A DNA stretch of 64,000 nucleotides, taken from positions 27,242 through 91,241 of the forward strand of contig SUXY01000002.1 of NCBI GenBank assembly GCA_015060705.1. Direction: 5' to 3'. The position numbers were made by a program, and so were the translations under genes. Below the pieces are notes generated by a model that saw only the letters and a list, made by a program, of their open reading frames with translations, made no database searches and was not told the origin of the DNA. This document shows, one piece after another, positions 44,715-53,439 of this stretch; position 1 is the first letter of the stretch, and the number at the start of each line of letters is the position of its first letter. Source of the stretch: Bacteroides sp. (lineage in GTDB: Bacteria; Bacteroidota; Bacteroidia; Bacteroidales; Bacteroidaceae).

Positions 44715-46454
44715 ATGAAATTCAAGTACTTAATTGGTATCCTTTTTTTATTGATTTCTGTGGCTCCAAAAGCACAGAAAAGAGCCGAAGTACTTGAAAA
44801 GCAACTGGAGATTATCCGGACTTCTCCCGATAACCATGAGGCCTTGCTCTATGTTTGCGAACATTATTTGAAACAAGGCGACTATTCCAAGACGGTTACT
44901 TATGCCGAATACATGAAGAATCTGAAAAGTGCACAGGAGCATCCGTTCATCTTGCTCAACGCACATCTCTATCTAGGTAGGGCTCAGATGATGAGCGGAC
45001 GGGAGAAAGCCGCCCGGAAGAACTTGGATGCGGCATTGGAATGGGCGACCAAACTCAAAAACGATTCCTTGCTTTGTACCTTGTATGGCGCTTTGGGAGA
45101 ATATGCCGCCAACATCGATGCCGACTACTACCAAGCCATCCAGTGGATATACAAGGGGATTGAATTGGCTCAAGTCAATCGCCACAAGCAACAATACGGA
45201 CTTCTTTTGAGTCAGCTTGCCAATACCTATTATCTGAAAAGAGACGGTAACGGGCTGAAATATGCACTCGAATGCTATGAGTTGGGGTGTGAGCTCCAGG
45301 ACAATTACCTCACCTATTCGGGGGCTATCCAAAGTGCTTACATGTATTTTCTGAATAAACAACATACCCAAGCCATGGCCTACGTTCAAGAAGCCGAGGT
45401 TTTGATGAAGCAAAACAATTTCTACGACCAAGCACATACCTTCAATTTATTGGGACAACTTTTGGATGAGTTGGGCAACTATCCGCAAGCCATGGAATAT
45501 TACCAGAAGGCAATGAAGGACAAGCAGACTTCCCAAACATCCTCCGTAGTGTACGCTCATCTGGGTTATGCCCGTGTCCTGATGAAGCAAGGGGAATATA
45601 CCGAAGCCGTTTCCCTCCTGAAACAAGGGATTGCCATCTCGCAAGCCCGCACCAATGCCGTTCATCGGAATGAACTCTACGAAACCTTGTCCATCTGCTA
45701 CGAACGTCAGCATCAATACCAGGAGGCGCTGAATGCATACAAGCATTTCCGCATTGAGAATGATAGTATCTTCAACAAGGACAAGGAACGTGATTTGAGC
45801 GAAATGCGTTATCGATACGATACCGAACGACAAGAAAACCTCATCAAGCAAGGAAAGTTGGATATGCTGGAAAAAGAACAACACCTCCAACAATTGTCTT
45901 TCTTGTTGGTCATCATCGTGGTGGTGTTGGGATTGCTCTATTATTTGTATCACCGGAAGAACAAACTCTACCTACGCATTGTCTTACAAAACCAAGAGGC
46001 CATCAAACGTGAAAACGAACTGAGCAAACGGATTGAAGAATTGCAGAACAAAGAGAATACGCCGGAAAAATACGCTTCTTCTTCCTTGAGCGATGAAAAG
46101 AGCCTGGAATTGTTCCGAAGACTGGAACGCATGATGCGTGAAGAAAAAATCTTCAAGGACAATACCCTGAGCAAAGACAAGGTAGCCGAACTTCTGGACA
46201 CCAACCGAACCTACCTTTCCCGGATCATCAACGAGCAGGCACAGACCAGTTTTACCCATTATATCAACCGTTTCCGAATCGAGGAGGCCATCCGCTTGCT
46301 CTCAGACCCTTCCAACGATACACCGCTGAAAGCATTGGCATCCGACTTGGGTTTCAACTCCATTTCGACGTTTTATAACCTTTTCCAATCTTCGGTAGGC
46401 ATGACTCCCGCCCAATATCGTTCAAAGGTGAAGGAATTGGAAAAACTTCGATGA
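44715..46454 (+). CDS. TPR sensor-like membrane protein with AraC-type HTH
   Basis: 579 residues. A signal sequence (MKFKYLIGILFLLISVAPKA) is followed by several TPR repeats (about residues 30-360; FNLLGQLLDELGNYPQAMEYYQKA and YQEALNAYKHFRIEN). One membrane helix (LSFLLVIIVVVLGLLYYLYH, about 395-415) and a coiled coil follow. The C-terminal AraC DNA-binding domain shows LLDTNRTYLSRIIN, FTHYINRFRIEEAI and LGFNSISTFYNLFQSSVG. It senses outside or in the periplasm with the TPRs and acts on DNA from the membrane, a layout common in Bacteroidetes. Target genes are unknown, and the downstream DsbD-like gene is 155 bp away. Confidence 0.9.
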   Translation: MKFKYLIGILFLLISVAPKAQKRAEVLEKQLEIIRTSPDNHEALLYVCEHYLKQGDYSKTVTYAEYMKNLKSAQEHPFILLNAHLYLGRAQMMSGREKAARKNLDAALEWATKLKNDSLLCTLYGALGEYAANIDADYYQAIQWIYKGIELAQVNRHKQQYGLLLSQLANTYYLKRDGNGLKYALECYELGCELQDNYLTYSGAIQSAYMYFLNKQHTQAMAYVQEAEVLMKQNNFYDQAHTFNLLGQLLDELGNYPQAMEYYQKAMKDKQTSQTSSVVYAHLGYARVLMKQGEYTEAVSLLKQGIAISQARTNAVHRNELYETLSICYERQHQYQEALNAYKHFRIENDSIFNKDKERDLSEMRYRYDTERQENLIKQGKLDMLEKEQHLQQLSFLLVIIVVVLGLLYYLYHRKNKLYLRIVLQNQEAIKRENELSKRIEELQNKENTPEKYASSSLSDEKSLELFRRLERMMREEKIFKDNTLSKDKVAELLDTNRTYLSRIINEQAQTSFTHYINRFRIEEAIRLLSDPSNDTPLKALASDLGFNSISTFYNLFQSSVGMTPAQYRSKVKELEKLR

Positions 46455-46609
46455 AATGGGGTGTTTTTGCACTTTTTGACCTTCCACTAAATGAATTATT
46501 TCTTTTAAATTCGGAAATTGCCGATATTTGTTAACCTATTAAAGCGGTTAATCGAAAATTTCTACGTTTCTTTGCATCAAAGAAAATAATAAACTATAAA
46601 ATTTACTGT

Positions 46610-48580
46610 ATGAAAAAGACATTCTTTTTAAGCTGCCTTTTGATGGTATTGGGCTTGACCACTGCTTTTGCACAGATTCAAGACCCGGTTCAGTTCAAGA
46701 CTGAATGGAAGAGCATTTCAGACACGGAAGCTCAGATTGTATTCACAGGTGTGATTGATGCCGGATGGCACGTATACTCTACCGATCTGCCGGAAGGTGG
46801 CCCAATCTCGGCTACATTCAATACCGACAAGATGGAAGGTATCGAGTTGGATGGCAAATTGATGCCGGAAGGCAAGGAAATCGAAGCTTATGATAAGGTA
46901 TTCGAAATGCAGCTCCGTTATTTTGAAGGTAAGGCAACTTTCGTACAGAAGTTGAAGATTACAGCAGCTAACTATTTCATCGAAGGTTATTTGCAATATG
47001 GTTCTTGCGATGATGAAAACTGCCTCCCTCCTACTGATGTAGAATTCTCATTCTCAGGCAAGGGTGCTGCAGGTGCTCCGGCCGCTACTTCGGAAGACAA
47101 GAAGGAAGAAGCTCCAGCTGCATCGGTTTCATCTGCTGTATCTACCGCTGACTATTGGGCACCGGTTATCGATAAGTTGAATGCTTTCGGTGAAGAAACC
47201 GCCAATACAACTAACCAATCTTGGTTCTATATCTTCTTTGCCGGCTTCATCGGTGGTTTGCTCGCTTTGTTCACTCCATGTGTATGGCCGATTATCCCGA
47301 TGACCGTAAGTTTCTTCTTGAAGCGTAGCAAGGACAAGAAGAAAGGTATCCGCGACGCATGGACATACGGTGCTTCTATCGTAGTGATTTATGTAACTTT
47401 GGGCTTGGCTATCACTTTGATTTTCGGTGCAAGTGCCTTGAATGCCCTTTCTACCAATGCGGTATTCAACATCTTGTTCTTCTTGATGTTGGTGGTATTT
47501 GCCGCTTCGTTCTTCGGTGCATTCGAAATCACCCTCCCATCCAAGTGGAGTAACGCCGTAGATAGCAAGGCCGAACAGACTAGCGGTCTCTTGAGTATCT
47601 TCTTGATGGCATTTACCTTGTCATTGGTATCGTTCTCTTGTACCGGTCCTATCATCGGTTTCTTGTTGGTAGAAGTTTCTACTACCGGTAGTGTGGTAGC
47701 TCCTGCCATCGGTATGTTGGGCTTTGCCTTGGCATTGGCTTTGCCGTTCACTTTGTTCGCTATGTTCCCATCTTGGTTGAAGCAGATGCCGAAGTCAGGT
47801 GGTTGGATGAACGTAATTAAGGTAACCCTCGGTTTCTTGGAATTGGCATTTGCCTTGAAGTTCTTGTCGGTAGCCGACTTGGCTTACGGCTGGCGTATCC
47901 TCGACCGTGAAACATTCCTCGCTTTGTGGATTGTCATCTTCGGTCTCTTGGGTATTTACCTCTTGGGCAAGATCAAGTTCCCACACGATGACGACGATAC
48001 TACCGTTAGCGTACCACGTTTCTTCATGGCACTTTGCTCGTTGGCTTTTGCCGTATACATGGTTCCGGGCTTGTGGGGTGCTCCTTTGAAGGCAGTCAGC
48101 GCATTCGCTCCTCCTATGAACACTCAGGACTTCAACCTCTATAAGAACGAAGTACATGCTCAGTTCGACGATTTCGATGCCGGTATGGAATATGCCCGTC
48201 GCAATGGCAAGCCGGTGATGCTCGACTTTACAGGTTATGGTTGTGTGAATTGCCGTAAGATGGAATTGGCCGTATGGACAGATTCTAAGGTAAGCAAGCT
48301 CATCCAGGATGACTATGTATTGATTACGCTTTACGTAGACAACAAGACTCCGCTTCCTGAACACATCAAGGTGATGGAAAATGGCAAGGAACGTACACTC
48401 CGTACACTCGGCGACAAGTGGAGCTACTTGCAACGCGTGAAGTTCGGTGCCAACGCTCAACCGTTCTATGTATTGATTGACAACGATGGTAACCCATTGA
48501 ACAAGTCGTATTCATTCGACGAAGATGTCAACAAGTACGTTGATTTCTTGGAAACTGGTTTGAATAATTATAAGAAGTAA
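46610..48580 (+). CDS. DsbD-type thiol:disulfide interchange protein
   Basis: 656 residues, following the three-part DsbD design. After the signal peptide comes a periplasmic N-terminal domain (about 22-160) with a Cys pair in YGSCDDENCLPP. The membrane domain (about 200-480) holds eight or so helices with the conserved cysteines in LFTPCVWPIIPM and VSFSCTGPIIG. The C-terminal thioredoxin domain has FTGYGCVNCRKME (CVNC). It carries electrons from cytoplasmic thioredoxin to periplasmic partners such as TlpA-like proteins, for example 37751-38749. No other Dsb or cytochrome genes are adjacent. Confidence 0.94.
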   Translation: MKKTFFLSCLLMVLGLTTAFAQIQDPVQFKTEWKSISDTEAQIVFTGVIDAGWHVYSTDLPEGGPISATFNTDKMEGIELDGKLMPEGKEIEAYDKVFEMQLRYFEGKATFVQKLKITAANYFIEGYLQYGSCDDENCLPPTDVEFSFSGKGAAGAPAATSEDKKEEAPAASVSSAVSTADYWAPVIDKLNAFGEETANTTNQSWFYIFFAGFIGGLLALFTPCVWPIIPMTVSFFLKRSKDKKKGIRDAWTYGASIVVIYVTLGLAITLIFGASALNALSTNAVFNILFFLMLVVFAASFFGAFEITLPSKWSNAVDSKAEQTSGLLSIFLMAFTLSLVSFSCTGPIIGFLLVEVSTTGSVVAPAIGMLGFALALALPFTLFAMFPSWLKQMPKSGGWMNVIKVTLGFLELAFALKFLSVADLAYGWRILDRETFLALWIVIFGLLGIYLLGKIKFPHDDDDTTVSVPRFFMALCSLAFAVYMVPGLWGAPLKAVSAFAPPMNTQDFNLYKNEVHAQFDDFDAGMEYARRNGKPVMLDFTGYGCVNCRKMELAVWTDSKVSKLIQDDYVLITLYVDNKTPLPEHIKVMENGKERTLRTLGDKWSYLQRVKFGANAQPFYVLIDNDGNPLNKSYSFDEDVNKYVDFLETGLNNYKK

Positions 48581-48588
48581 ATGTTTTA

Positions 48589-48660
48589 TTCACCACAGAG
48601 TAACACAAAGTCTCACAAAGTCTTAATTAAATAAAAAAACTCCGTGTACTCTGTGGTGAA
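48589..48660. repeat. Intergenic palindrome, CACCACAGAG family (copy 2)
   Basis: The left arm TTCACCACAGAGTAACAC and right arm GTGTACTCTGTGGTGAA enclose a shorter AT-rich loop. The repeat lies between the DsbD-like and cysteine-desulfidase-like genes and is related to 3413-3510. Confidence 0.8.
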
Positions 48661-48676
48661 AAATAATCATCATACT

Positions 48677-49972
48677 ATGATCAACAAGTCAGAAAGAGAG
48701 CAAATCATCGCTCTCATCAATCGCGAAGTGGTTCCAGCCATTGGTTGTACAGAACCTATCGCCGTGGCACTCTGCGTAGCCAAGGCTACAGAAGCATTGG
48801 GTTGCCGACCGGAAAAGATTCAAGCATTGCTCAGTGCCAACATCCTGAAGAACGCCATGGGTGTAGGTATTCCGGGTACAGGTATGATTGGTCTTCCTAT
48901 CGCTATCGCCCTCGGTGCCCTCATCGGCAAGAGCGAATATCAGTTGGAAGTGTTGAAGGACAGTACTCCTGAAGCCGTGGAAGAAGGCAAGAAGCTGATT
49001 GATGCCCAAGCCATCAACATCGGTTTGAAGTACGGAATCGAAGAAAAGCTCTATATCGAAATCATCTGCGAAGCCGAAGGAAAGAAGGCTACCGCTATCA
49101 TCAGTGGTGGACATACCAACTTCGTTTATGTAGCTCGCGGTGAAGAAGTGATGTTGAACAAGCAAGCATCCTCCTCTCACGAAGCCAGCGATGACGATAT
49201 CGAACTGACCCTCCGCAAGGTGTACGATTTCGCCATGGAATCTCCGATTGAAGAGTTGAAATTCATCCTCGAAACCCGTAATCTGAACAAGAAAGCAGCC
49301 GAACGCTCTTTCCAAGGCAATTACGGACACCAGTTGGGCAAGACCTTGAATAGCAAGAAGAACGAAAACCTGATGATGGGCGACAATACCTTTACCCACA
49401 TCCTTTCGTATACTTCGGCTGCTTGTGATGCCCGTATGGCAGGTGCCATGATTCCGGTGATGAGCAACTCGGGAAGTGGTAACCAAGGTATCACCGCTAC
49501 CCTTCCGGTGGTGGTTTATGCCGAAGACAACCACAAGAGTGAAGAAGAATTGACACGTGCATTGGCATTGAGCCATTTGACCGTTATCTATATCAAGCAA
49601 AGTCTTGGACGCCTTTCGGCTTTGTGTGGATGTGTAGTAGCCGCTACCGGTTCCAGTTGCGGTATCACCTACCTCATGGGTGGTGGCTATGAGCAAGTAA
49701 CCTATGCCGTAAAGAACATGATTGCCAACATTACCGGTATGATTTGCGACGGTGCCAAGCCTAGCTGTGCCTTGAAGTTGACCAGCGGTGTATCTACTGC
49801 CGTACTTTCGGCTATCCTCGCGATGGAAGGCAAGTGCGTGACTTCGGTAGAAGGTATCATCGACGATGATGTGGACCGTAGTATCCGTAACCTTACCCGA
49901 ATCGGCTCGCAGGGCATGAATGAAACAGACAAACTTGTTTTGGACATCATGACCAACAAGCGTTGCAATTGA
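48677..49972 (+). CDS. UPF0597 protein, probable L-cysteine desulfidase/serine dehydratase-like
   Basis: 431 residues from the ATG at 48677 (MINKSEREQIIALINREV). The extension to 48644 lies in the palindrome and is rejected. REVVPAIGCTEPIAVALC near residue 20, GCVVAATGSSCGITYL and MICDGAKPSCALKL are family blocks. The cysteines in them correspond to Fe-S ligands of the archaeal L-cysteine desulfidase and E. coli YhaM/CyuA. The likely reaction is cysteine to pyruvate, sulfide and ammonia, cytoplasmic and oxygen-sensitive. It is a single-gene unit ended by the terminator at 49995. Confidence 0.9.
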   Translation: MINKSEREQIIALINREVVPAIGCTEPIAVALCVAKATEALGCRPEKIQALLSANILKNAMGVGIPGTGMIGLPIAIALGALIGKSEYQLEVLKDSTPEAVEEGKKLIDAQAINIGLKYGIEEKLYIEIICEAEGKKATAIISGGHTNFVYVARGEEVMLNKQASSSHEASDDDIELTLRKVYDFAMESPIEELKFILETRNLNKKAAERSFQGNYGHQLGKTLNSKKNENLMMGDNTFTHILSYTSAACDARMAGAMIPVMSNSGSGNQGITATLPVVVYAEDNHKSEEELTRALALSHLTVIYIKQSLGRLSALCGCVVAATGSSCGITYLMGGGYEQVTYAVKNMIANITGMICDGAKPSCALKLTSGVSTAVLSAILAMEGKCVTSVEGIIDDDVDRSIRNLTRIGSQGMNETDKLVLDIMTNKRCN

Positions 49973-49994
49973 TGTGTGTGTGTTAGGTTAATAA

Positions 49995-50034
49995 AAAGTG
50001 GGTGTGCCAAACGACACATCCACTTTCTTTTTGG
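49995..50034 (+). terminator. Intrinsic terminator
   Basis: Stem AAAGTGGGTGTG (49995-50006) pairs with CACATCCACTTT (50015-50026) with one G-T pair, then a T-rich tract follows. Its arms resemble the terminators at 29120 and 61267. Confidence 0.85.
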
Positions 50035-50087
50035 GTAAATGTTACAAAAGCCGTATTGTTAATTGCTGTTAAACATACCCTAACATG

Positions 50088-50143
50088 CTTGCAATTCCAA
50101 ACAAAGCACTTATATTTGCAGTGTACTATCAAACTAATACACT
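50088..50143 (+). promoter_or_regulatory. Promoter and YtrA-type operator of the ABC operon
   Basis: TATATTTG -7 box (50111-50118) lies 19 bp after CTTG (50088-50091). Immediately downstream, over the expected start of transcription, is the palindrome AGTGTA-N12-TACACT (50120-50125, 50138-50143), in which 8 of 9 bases of the extended arms match. The GntR/YtrA-like gene of the operon (51937) is the probable repressor. Confidence 0.7.
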
Positions 50144-50160
50144 AATAACATCAATAACAC

Positions 50161-51012
50161 ATGAACACAATGATGATAGATGTCAACAATGTTTCTTTCA
50201 GTTATGGAAGAAAGAAGTCGAAGGTCCTGGACGGGTTTTCGATGCAATTGGAGAAAGGTGCGGTGTACGGCCTTTTGGGAAAGAACGGTACGGGCAAGTC
50301 TACCTTGCTCTATCTCATGGCGGGGCTGCTCCGTCCGCAATCGGGGCAAGTGCTTTATAAGGGAGCTGAGGTAACGAAACGTTACCCCAACATTTTGCAG
50401 GACATGTTCCTCGTGCCGGAAGAGTTTGCCTTGCCGAATGTGAGCTTGAAGCAATACGTCAAGCTGAACGCTCCTTTCTATCCCAACTTCAGCGACGAAC
50501 TACTCAGAAATTGCCTGCGCGATTTCGACATGAACGAGGATATCCACCTCGGAGAGCTTTCCATGGGTCAGAAGAAGAAGGCTTTCATGTGTTTTGCCCT
50601 AGCCACCAACACATCGCTCCTGATGATGGACGAGCCGAGCAACGGACTGGACATTCCTTCGAAGAGCCAGTTCCGCAAGGTGATAGCTTCGGGCATGTCG
50701 GACGACAAGGCAGTGATTATCTCCACTCACCAGGTGCGTGATATCGATAGCTTGTTGGACCATGTACTGATTATGGACGGTTCGGAACTCTTGCTGAATG
50801 AATCTGTAGCCAACATCTGTGAGAAACTCTACTTTGCCGAACAAGGCATGAACGAGCCGACCGACGATGCGCTCTACGTACAAGCTTCGGTGCAAGGCAA
50901 TAGCGTGATACTTCCGAACACCTACGGCGAGGAATCGAAGATGAACCTCGAAGTGCTGTTCAATGCCATGCTGGCCGAACGAGTGAAAATGCAATCGATG
51001 TTTAACCGTTAA
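50161..51012 (+). CDS. ABC transporter ATP-binding protein (YtrB-like)
   Basis: 283 residues. Walker A GKNGTGKSTLLYL, the Q-loop region with DMFLVPEEFALPN, signature LSMGQKKKA (a variant of LSGGQ), Walker B LLMMDEPSNGLD and the switch His in ISTHQVRD are in order. The first start (50161) is used, and MMIDVNNVSF further on is an alternative. It partners the membrane protein 19 bp downstream. Such operons respond to cell-wall-active or membrane stress in Firmicutes. The operator and regulator suggest a similar circuit here. Confidence 0.93.
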   Translation: MNTMMIDVNNVSFSYGRKKSKVLDGFSMQLEKGAVYGLLGKNGTGKSTLLYLMAGLLRPQSGQVLYKGAEVTKRYPNILQDMFLVPEEFALPNVSLKQYVKLNAPFYPNFSDELLRNCLRDFDMNEDIHLGELSMGQKKKAFMCFALATNTSLLMMDEPSNGLDIPSKSQFRKVIASGMSDDKAVIISTHQVRDIDSLLDHVLIMDGSELLLNESVANICEKLYFAEQGMNEPTDDALYVQASVQGNSVILPNTYGEESKMNLEVLFNAMLAERVKMQSMFNR

Positions 51013-51031
51013 CACAAACACTTCAATATAT

Positions 51032-51940
51032 ATGAGTACGAATAATTGTTTTAGTTTTTCACGCCTCGGGTTGGTGATGAAGCGTGATTTGATGGAGAAT
51101 TGGAAGAAGAATTTATATGCCTTGTTAGGTCTCACATTTGCTTTTTTAATAACCTACCTGGCTATGATGGGAAGTTATGAGGATGCGAGTATTTCTGCAT
51201 TGAAAGCTTATGTAGATAGCCATGTTGAGTCTTTTGCTATAATTTCGTTTTTTGCATTGGTGTTCTATGCTTCATTGATTATGAACAATATGCAAACAAA
51301 AGAAGCGCGTTTGTCATACTTGATGCTTCCAGCTAGTCCGTTGGAGAAGTTTATAGCACGAGCTTTGTATGTTACGATGGGCATAGTACTGATGATATTT
51401 GTGGCTTCATTATTGGCAGAAGCGGCACATTGGTTATTTATGCCATTCTTTAAGGATTTACCTGAAGAATTAAAGGTCTGTGTATGGCCGGAAGCATGGG
51501 GCAAGATATTTGATGCGATTAACCCTTTTCAGACCCAAAACGTATATCTAAATATAGTCGAAGGAACTGACCCATCCACTTGGCAACAAGTAGAGAAAAG
51601 CATGTTCTTCATTTATCTCATGGGATATGCAGCATCTTTGTGGCAACATTCCATCTTTGTACTTGGAGGCAACTATTTCGGTAAACATTCTTTTCTCAAG
51701 ACGATTGGTGCAATGATTTTAATTGGAATATTGATTGGATGGGCATGCACTTTCATTGATTGGGATGGATTGGAGTGGATAGCCGATTTCATAAGAAGCC
51801 ATTCGGAAAGGCTGACTGAAGAAATGGTGGCTGGATTTATCTCTTTCATCTTCTTTGCCTTTACGGCTCTCAATTGGTGGTTGAGCTACAAGCTCTTCAC
51901 CCGTAGACAAGTGGTTGAACCTAAATTCCGTCTGTTATGA
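51032..51940 (+). CDS. ABC transporter membrane subunit
   Basis: 302 residues with about six hydrophobic segments (LLGLTFAFLITYLAMMG, IISFFALVFYASLIMN, LYVTMGIVLMIFVASLLA, MGYAASLWQHSIFVLGG, TIGAMILIGILIGWACTF and GFISFIFFAFTALNWWL). It probably forms the channel for the ATPase at 50161. The codons used are clearly more A/T-rich than those of both neighbours. Rapid divergence or replacement from another source is possible. The stop overlaps the next start by 4 bp. It resembles the ABC-2 class but no named family was recognised. Confidence 0.8.
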   Translation: MSTNNCFSFSRLGLVMKRDLMENWKKNLYALLGLTFAFLITYLAMMGSYEDASISALKAYVDSHVESFAIISFFALVFYASLIMNNMQTKEARLSYLMLPASPLEKFIARALYVTMGIVLMIFVASLLAEAAHWLFMPFFKDLPEELKVCVWPEAWGKIFDAINPFQTQNVYLNIVEGTDPSTWQQVEKSMFFIYLMGYAASLWQHSIFVLGGNYFGKHSFLKTIGAMILIGILIGWACTFIDWDGLEWIADFIRSHSERLTEEMVAGFISFIFFAFTALNWWLSYKLFTRRQVVEPKFRLL

Positions 51941-52305
51941 AATTCAAGGAAAGCAAACCGATATACTTGCAGATAGCCGACCGCATTTGCGATGAGATTC
52001 TGCAAGGGAAATACAAGGAAGAGGAGCGCATCCCTTCCGTGAGGGAATATGCCTCCACGGTGGAGGTCAATGCCAATACGGTAGTCCGTTCGTTCGATTA
52101 CCTGCAAGGTCAGGACATCATCTACAACAAGCGTGGATTGGGGTATTTCGTGCATACAGGTGCCCGTGAACGCATCCTTGAGCTCCGGAAAGAAGTCTTC
52201 CTACGGGATGAACTTCCCGAGTTCTTCCGTCAAATCAAGACACTGGACATCCCGTTAAAGGATGTAGAAAAGATGTATTCAGACTATCTGAAAGAACTAA
52301 AGTAA
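51937..52305 (+). CDS. GntR-family regulator, YtrA subfamily
   Basis: 122 residues. The N-terminal winged helix shows PIYLQIADRICDEILQGKYKEEERIPSVREYA and NANTVVRSFDYLQGQDIIYNKRGLGYFV. The C-terminal part is a short helical pair rather than a ligand domain, as in YtrA-type proteins. It probably represses its own operon through the AGTGTA-N12-TACACT site at 50120-50143. The gene is last in the operon, whereas YtrA is usually first, but the 4-bp overlap with the permease keeps the three together. Confidence 0.9.
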   Translation: MKFKESKPIYLQIADRICDEILQGKYKEEERIPSVREYASTVEVNANTVVRSFDYLQGQDIIYNKRGLGYFVHTGARERILELRKEVFLRDELPEFFRQIKTLDIPLKDVEKMYSDYLKELK

Positions 52306-52322
52306 TTATCATTCAACACTTA

Positions 52323-52409
52323 TTGTCATTCAGAGCGAAGCGAAGAATCTCGGGAACACAAAGTATATGCTACCGAGATCCTTCCTCCCTTCGGTCGTCA
52401 GGATGACAT
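52323..52409. repeat. Intergenic palindrome, GTCATTC-GAATGAC family (copy 2)
   Basis: TGTCATTCAGAGCGAAGCG on the left pairs with a diverged right end near GGATGACA. The middle CCGAGAT/ATCTCGG arms are intact. It is nearly the same as 53334-53428, and the two flank the DUF2807 gene as direct repeats. Confidence 0.8.
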
Positions 52410-52437
52410 CTTATGGAAACCAAAATAAACGTAAAAT

Positions 52438-53304
52438 ATGAAAACAAATGTATTTTTAGCCCTTTTCTTGGGCATGGTGCTTCAAGCATGTGCCATTTCA
52501 GTATCATCCGATTCGAAGGATGCCATCGTTCCTAGCAAGAACTATATCACTCAGAAGGTAAAGGTGGATAATTTCGACGGTATTTCCACTTCATCATCCA
52601 TCGATGTGAAATATACGCAGACCACCGGTTCTACAGATGTGGAAGTGTATGCACCCGACAATCTGATGGAATATGTGAAGCTGGAAGTGGAAGGAGGAAT
52701 GTTGAAAATTTTCTTCTACTCGGAAGAGACCGGAAAAAGCATCAACATCAAGGGTAAGCACGACACCGAAGTACGCATAGCTGCACCAGCCGTTCATGCA
52801 CTGCAAGCATCGAGCAGTGGTGACATTCTTTTGATGAACGGTCTTCAATGCGAGGAAGAAGTCAGTCTGAGTGCATCCAGTAGCGGTGACATCAAGGGTG
52901 GAAACATCCTCTGCAAGGCATTGGAAACAGAAGCATCGAGCAGTGGTGACATCGAACTGGAATCCGTGGAATGTACTTCCTTGGTGACAGAAGCCAGCAG
53001 TGCGGGCGACATTTCCATCAATGATGTGAAAGCAGAAACGGTGAATGTACAGGCTAGTTCATCCGGTGATGTATCCCTGGCAGGTGTATGCCGCTCGGCC
53101 AAATTCGAATCATCCAGTGCCGGTGACATCGAGGCAGATGAATTGAAAGCAGAACATGTGATTGCCAAGGCCAGCTCGGCAGGCGATATCACTTGTCATG
53201 CTACCGAATCGTTGGAAGTATCCATTTCCAGTGCGGGCAATGTGAGCTATAAAGGTGATCCCAAGCAAATCAAGAGTCATCCGAAGGGATTGAAGAAAAT
53301 GTAA
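52438..53304 (+). CDS. DUF2807 (head-GIN-like) secreted protein
   Basis: 288 residues with a signal sequence ending GMVLQACAIS, so it is a likely lipoprotein (Cys18). The body holds about eight repeats near residues 120-270 of the form ASSSGDI or ASSAGDI. Each forms one turn of the beta-helix seen in the DUF2807 fold. Its role is not known, though such proteins are abundant in Bacteroidetes and thought to be surface or periplasmic. The gene lies between two nearly identical palindromes and could be lost by recombination between them. Confidence 0.87.
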   Translation: MKTNVFLALFLGMVLQACAISVSSDSKDAIVPSKNYITQKVKVDNFDGISTSSSIDVKYTQTTGSTDVEVYAPDNLMEYVKLEVEGGMLKIFFYSEETGKSINIKGKHDTEVRIAAPAVHALQASSSGDILLMNGLQCEEEVSLSASSSGDIKGGNILCKALETEASSSGDIELESVECTSLVTEASSAGDISINDVKAETVNVQASSSGDVSLAGVCRSAKFESSSAGDIEADELKAEHVIAKASSAGDITCHATESLEVSISSAGNVSYKGDPKQIKSHPKGLKKM

Positions 53305-53333
53305 CATGTAACATTGTAACATTGAGTATCCAT

Positions 53334-53428
53334 TGTCATTCAGAGCGTAGTGAAACGAAGCGAAGAATCTCGGAAACACAAAGTTTATGCTACCGAGATT
53401 CTTCCTCCCTTCGGTCGTCTGAATGACA
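53334..53428. repeat. Intergenic palindrome, GTCATTC-GAATGAC family (copy 3)
   Basis: TGTCATTCAGAGCGTAG on the left and CTGAATGACA on the right, with CCGAGATT inside, lie between convergent genes. The sequence is close to 52323-52409. Confidence 0.8.
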
Positions 53429-53439
53429 AATGAAAGTTC

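Noticed and set aside
46531..46551. TTAACC-N9-GGTTAA inverted repeat upstream of the DsbD-like gene as an operator
   Set aside because: Six-base arms in AT-rich DNA are expected by chance, and the position relative to a clear -7 box could not be fixed.
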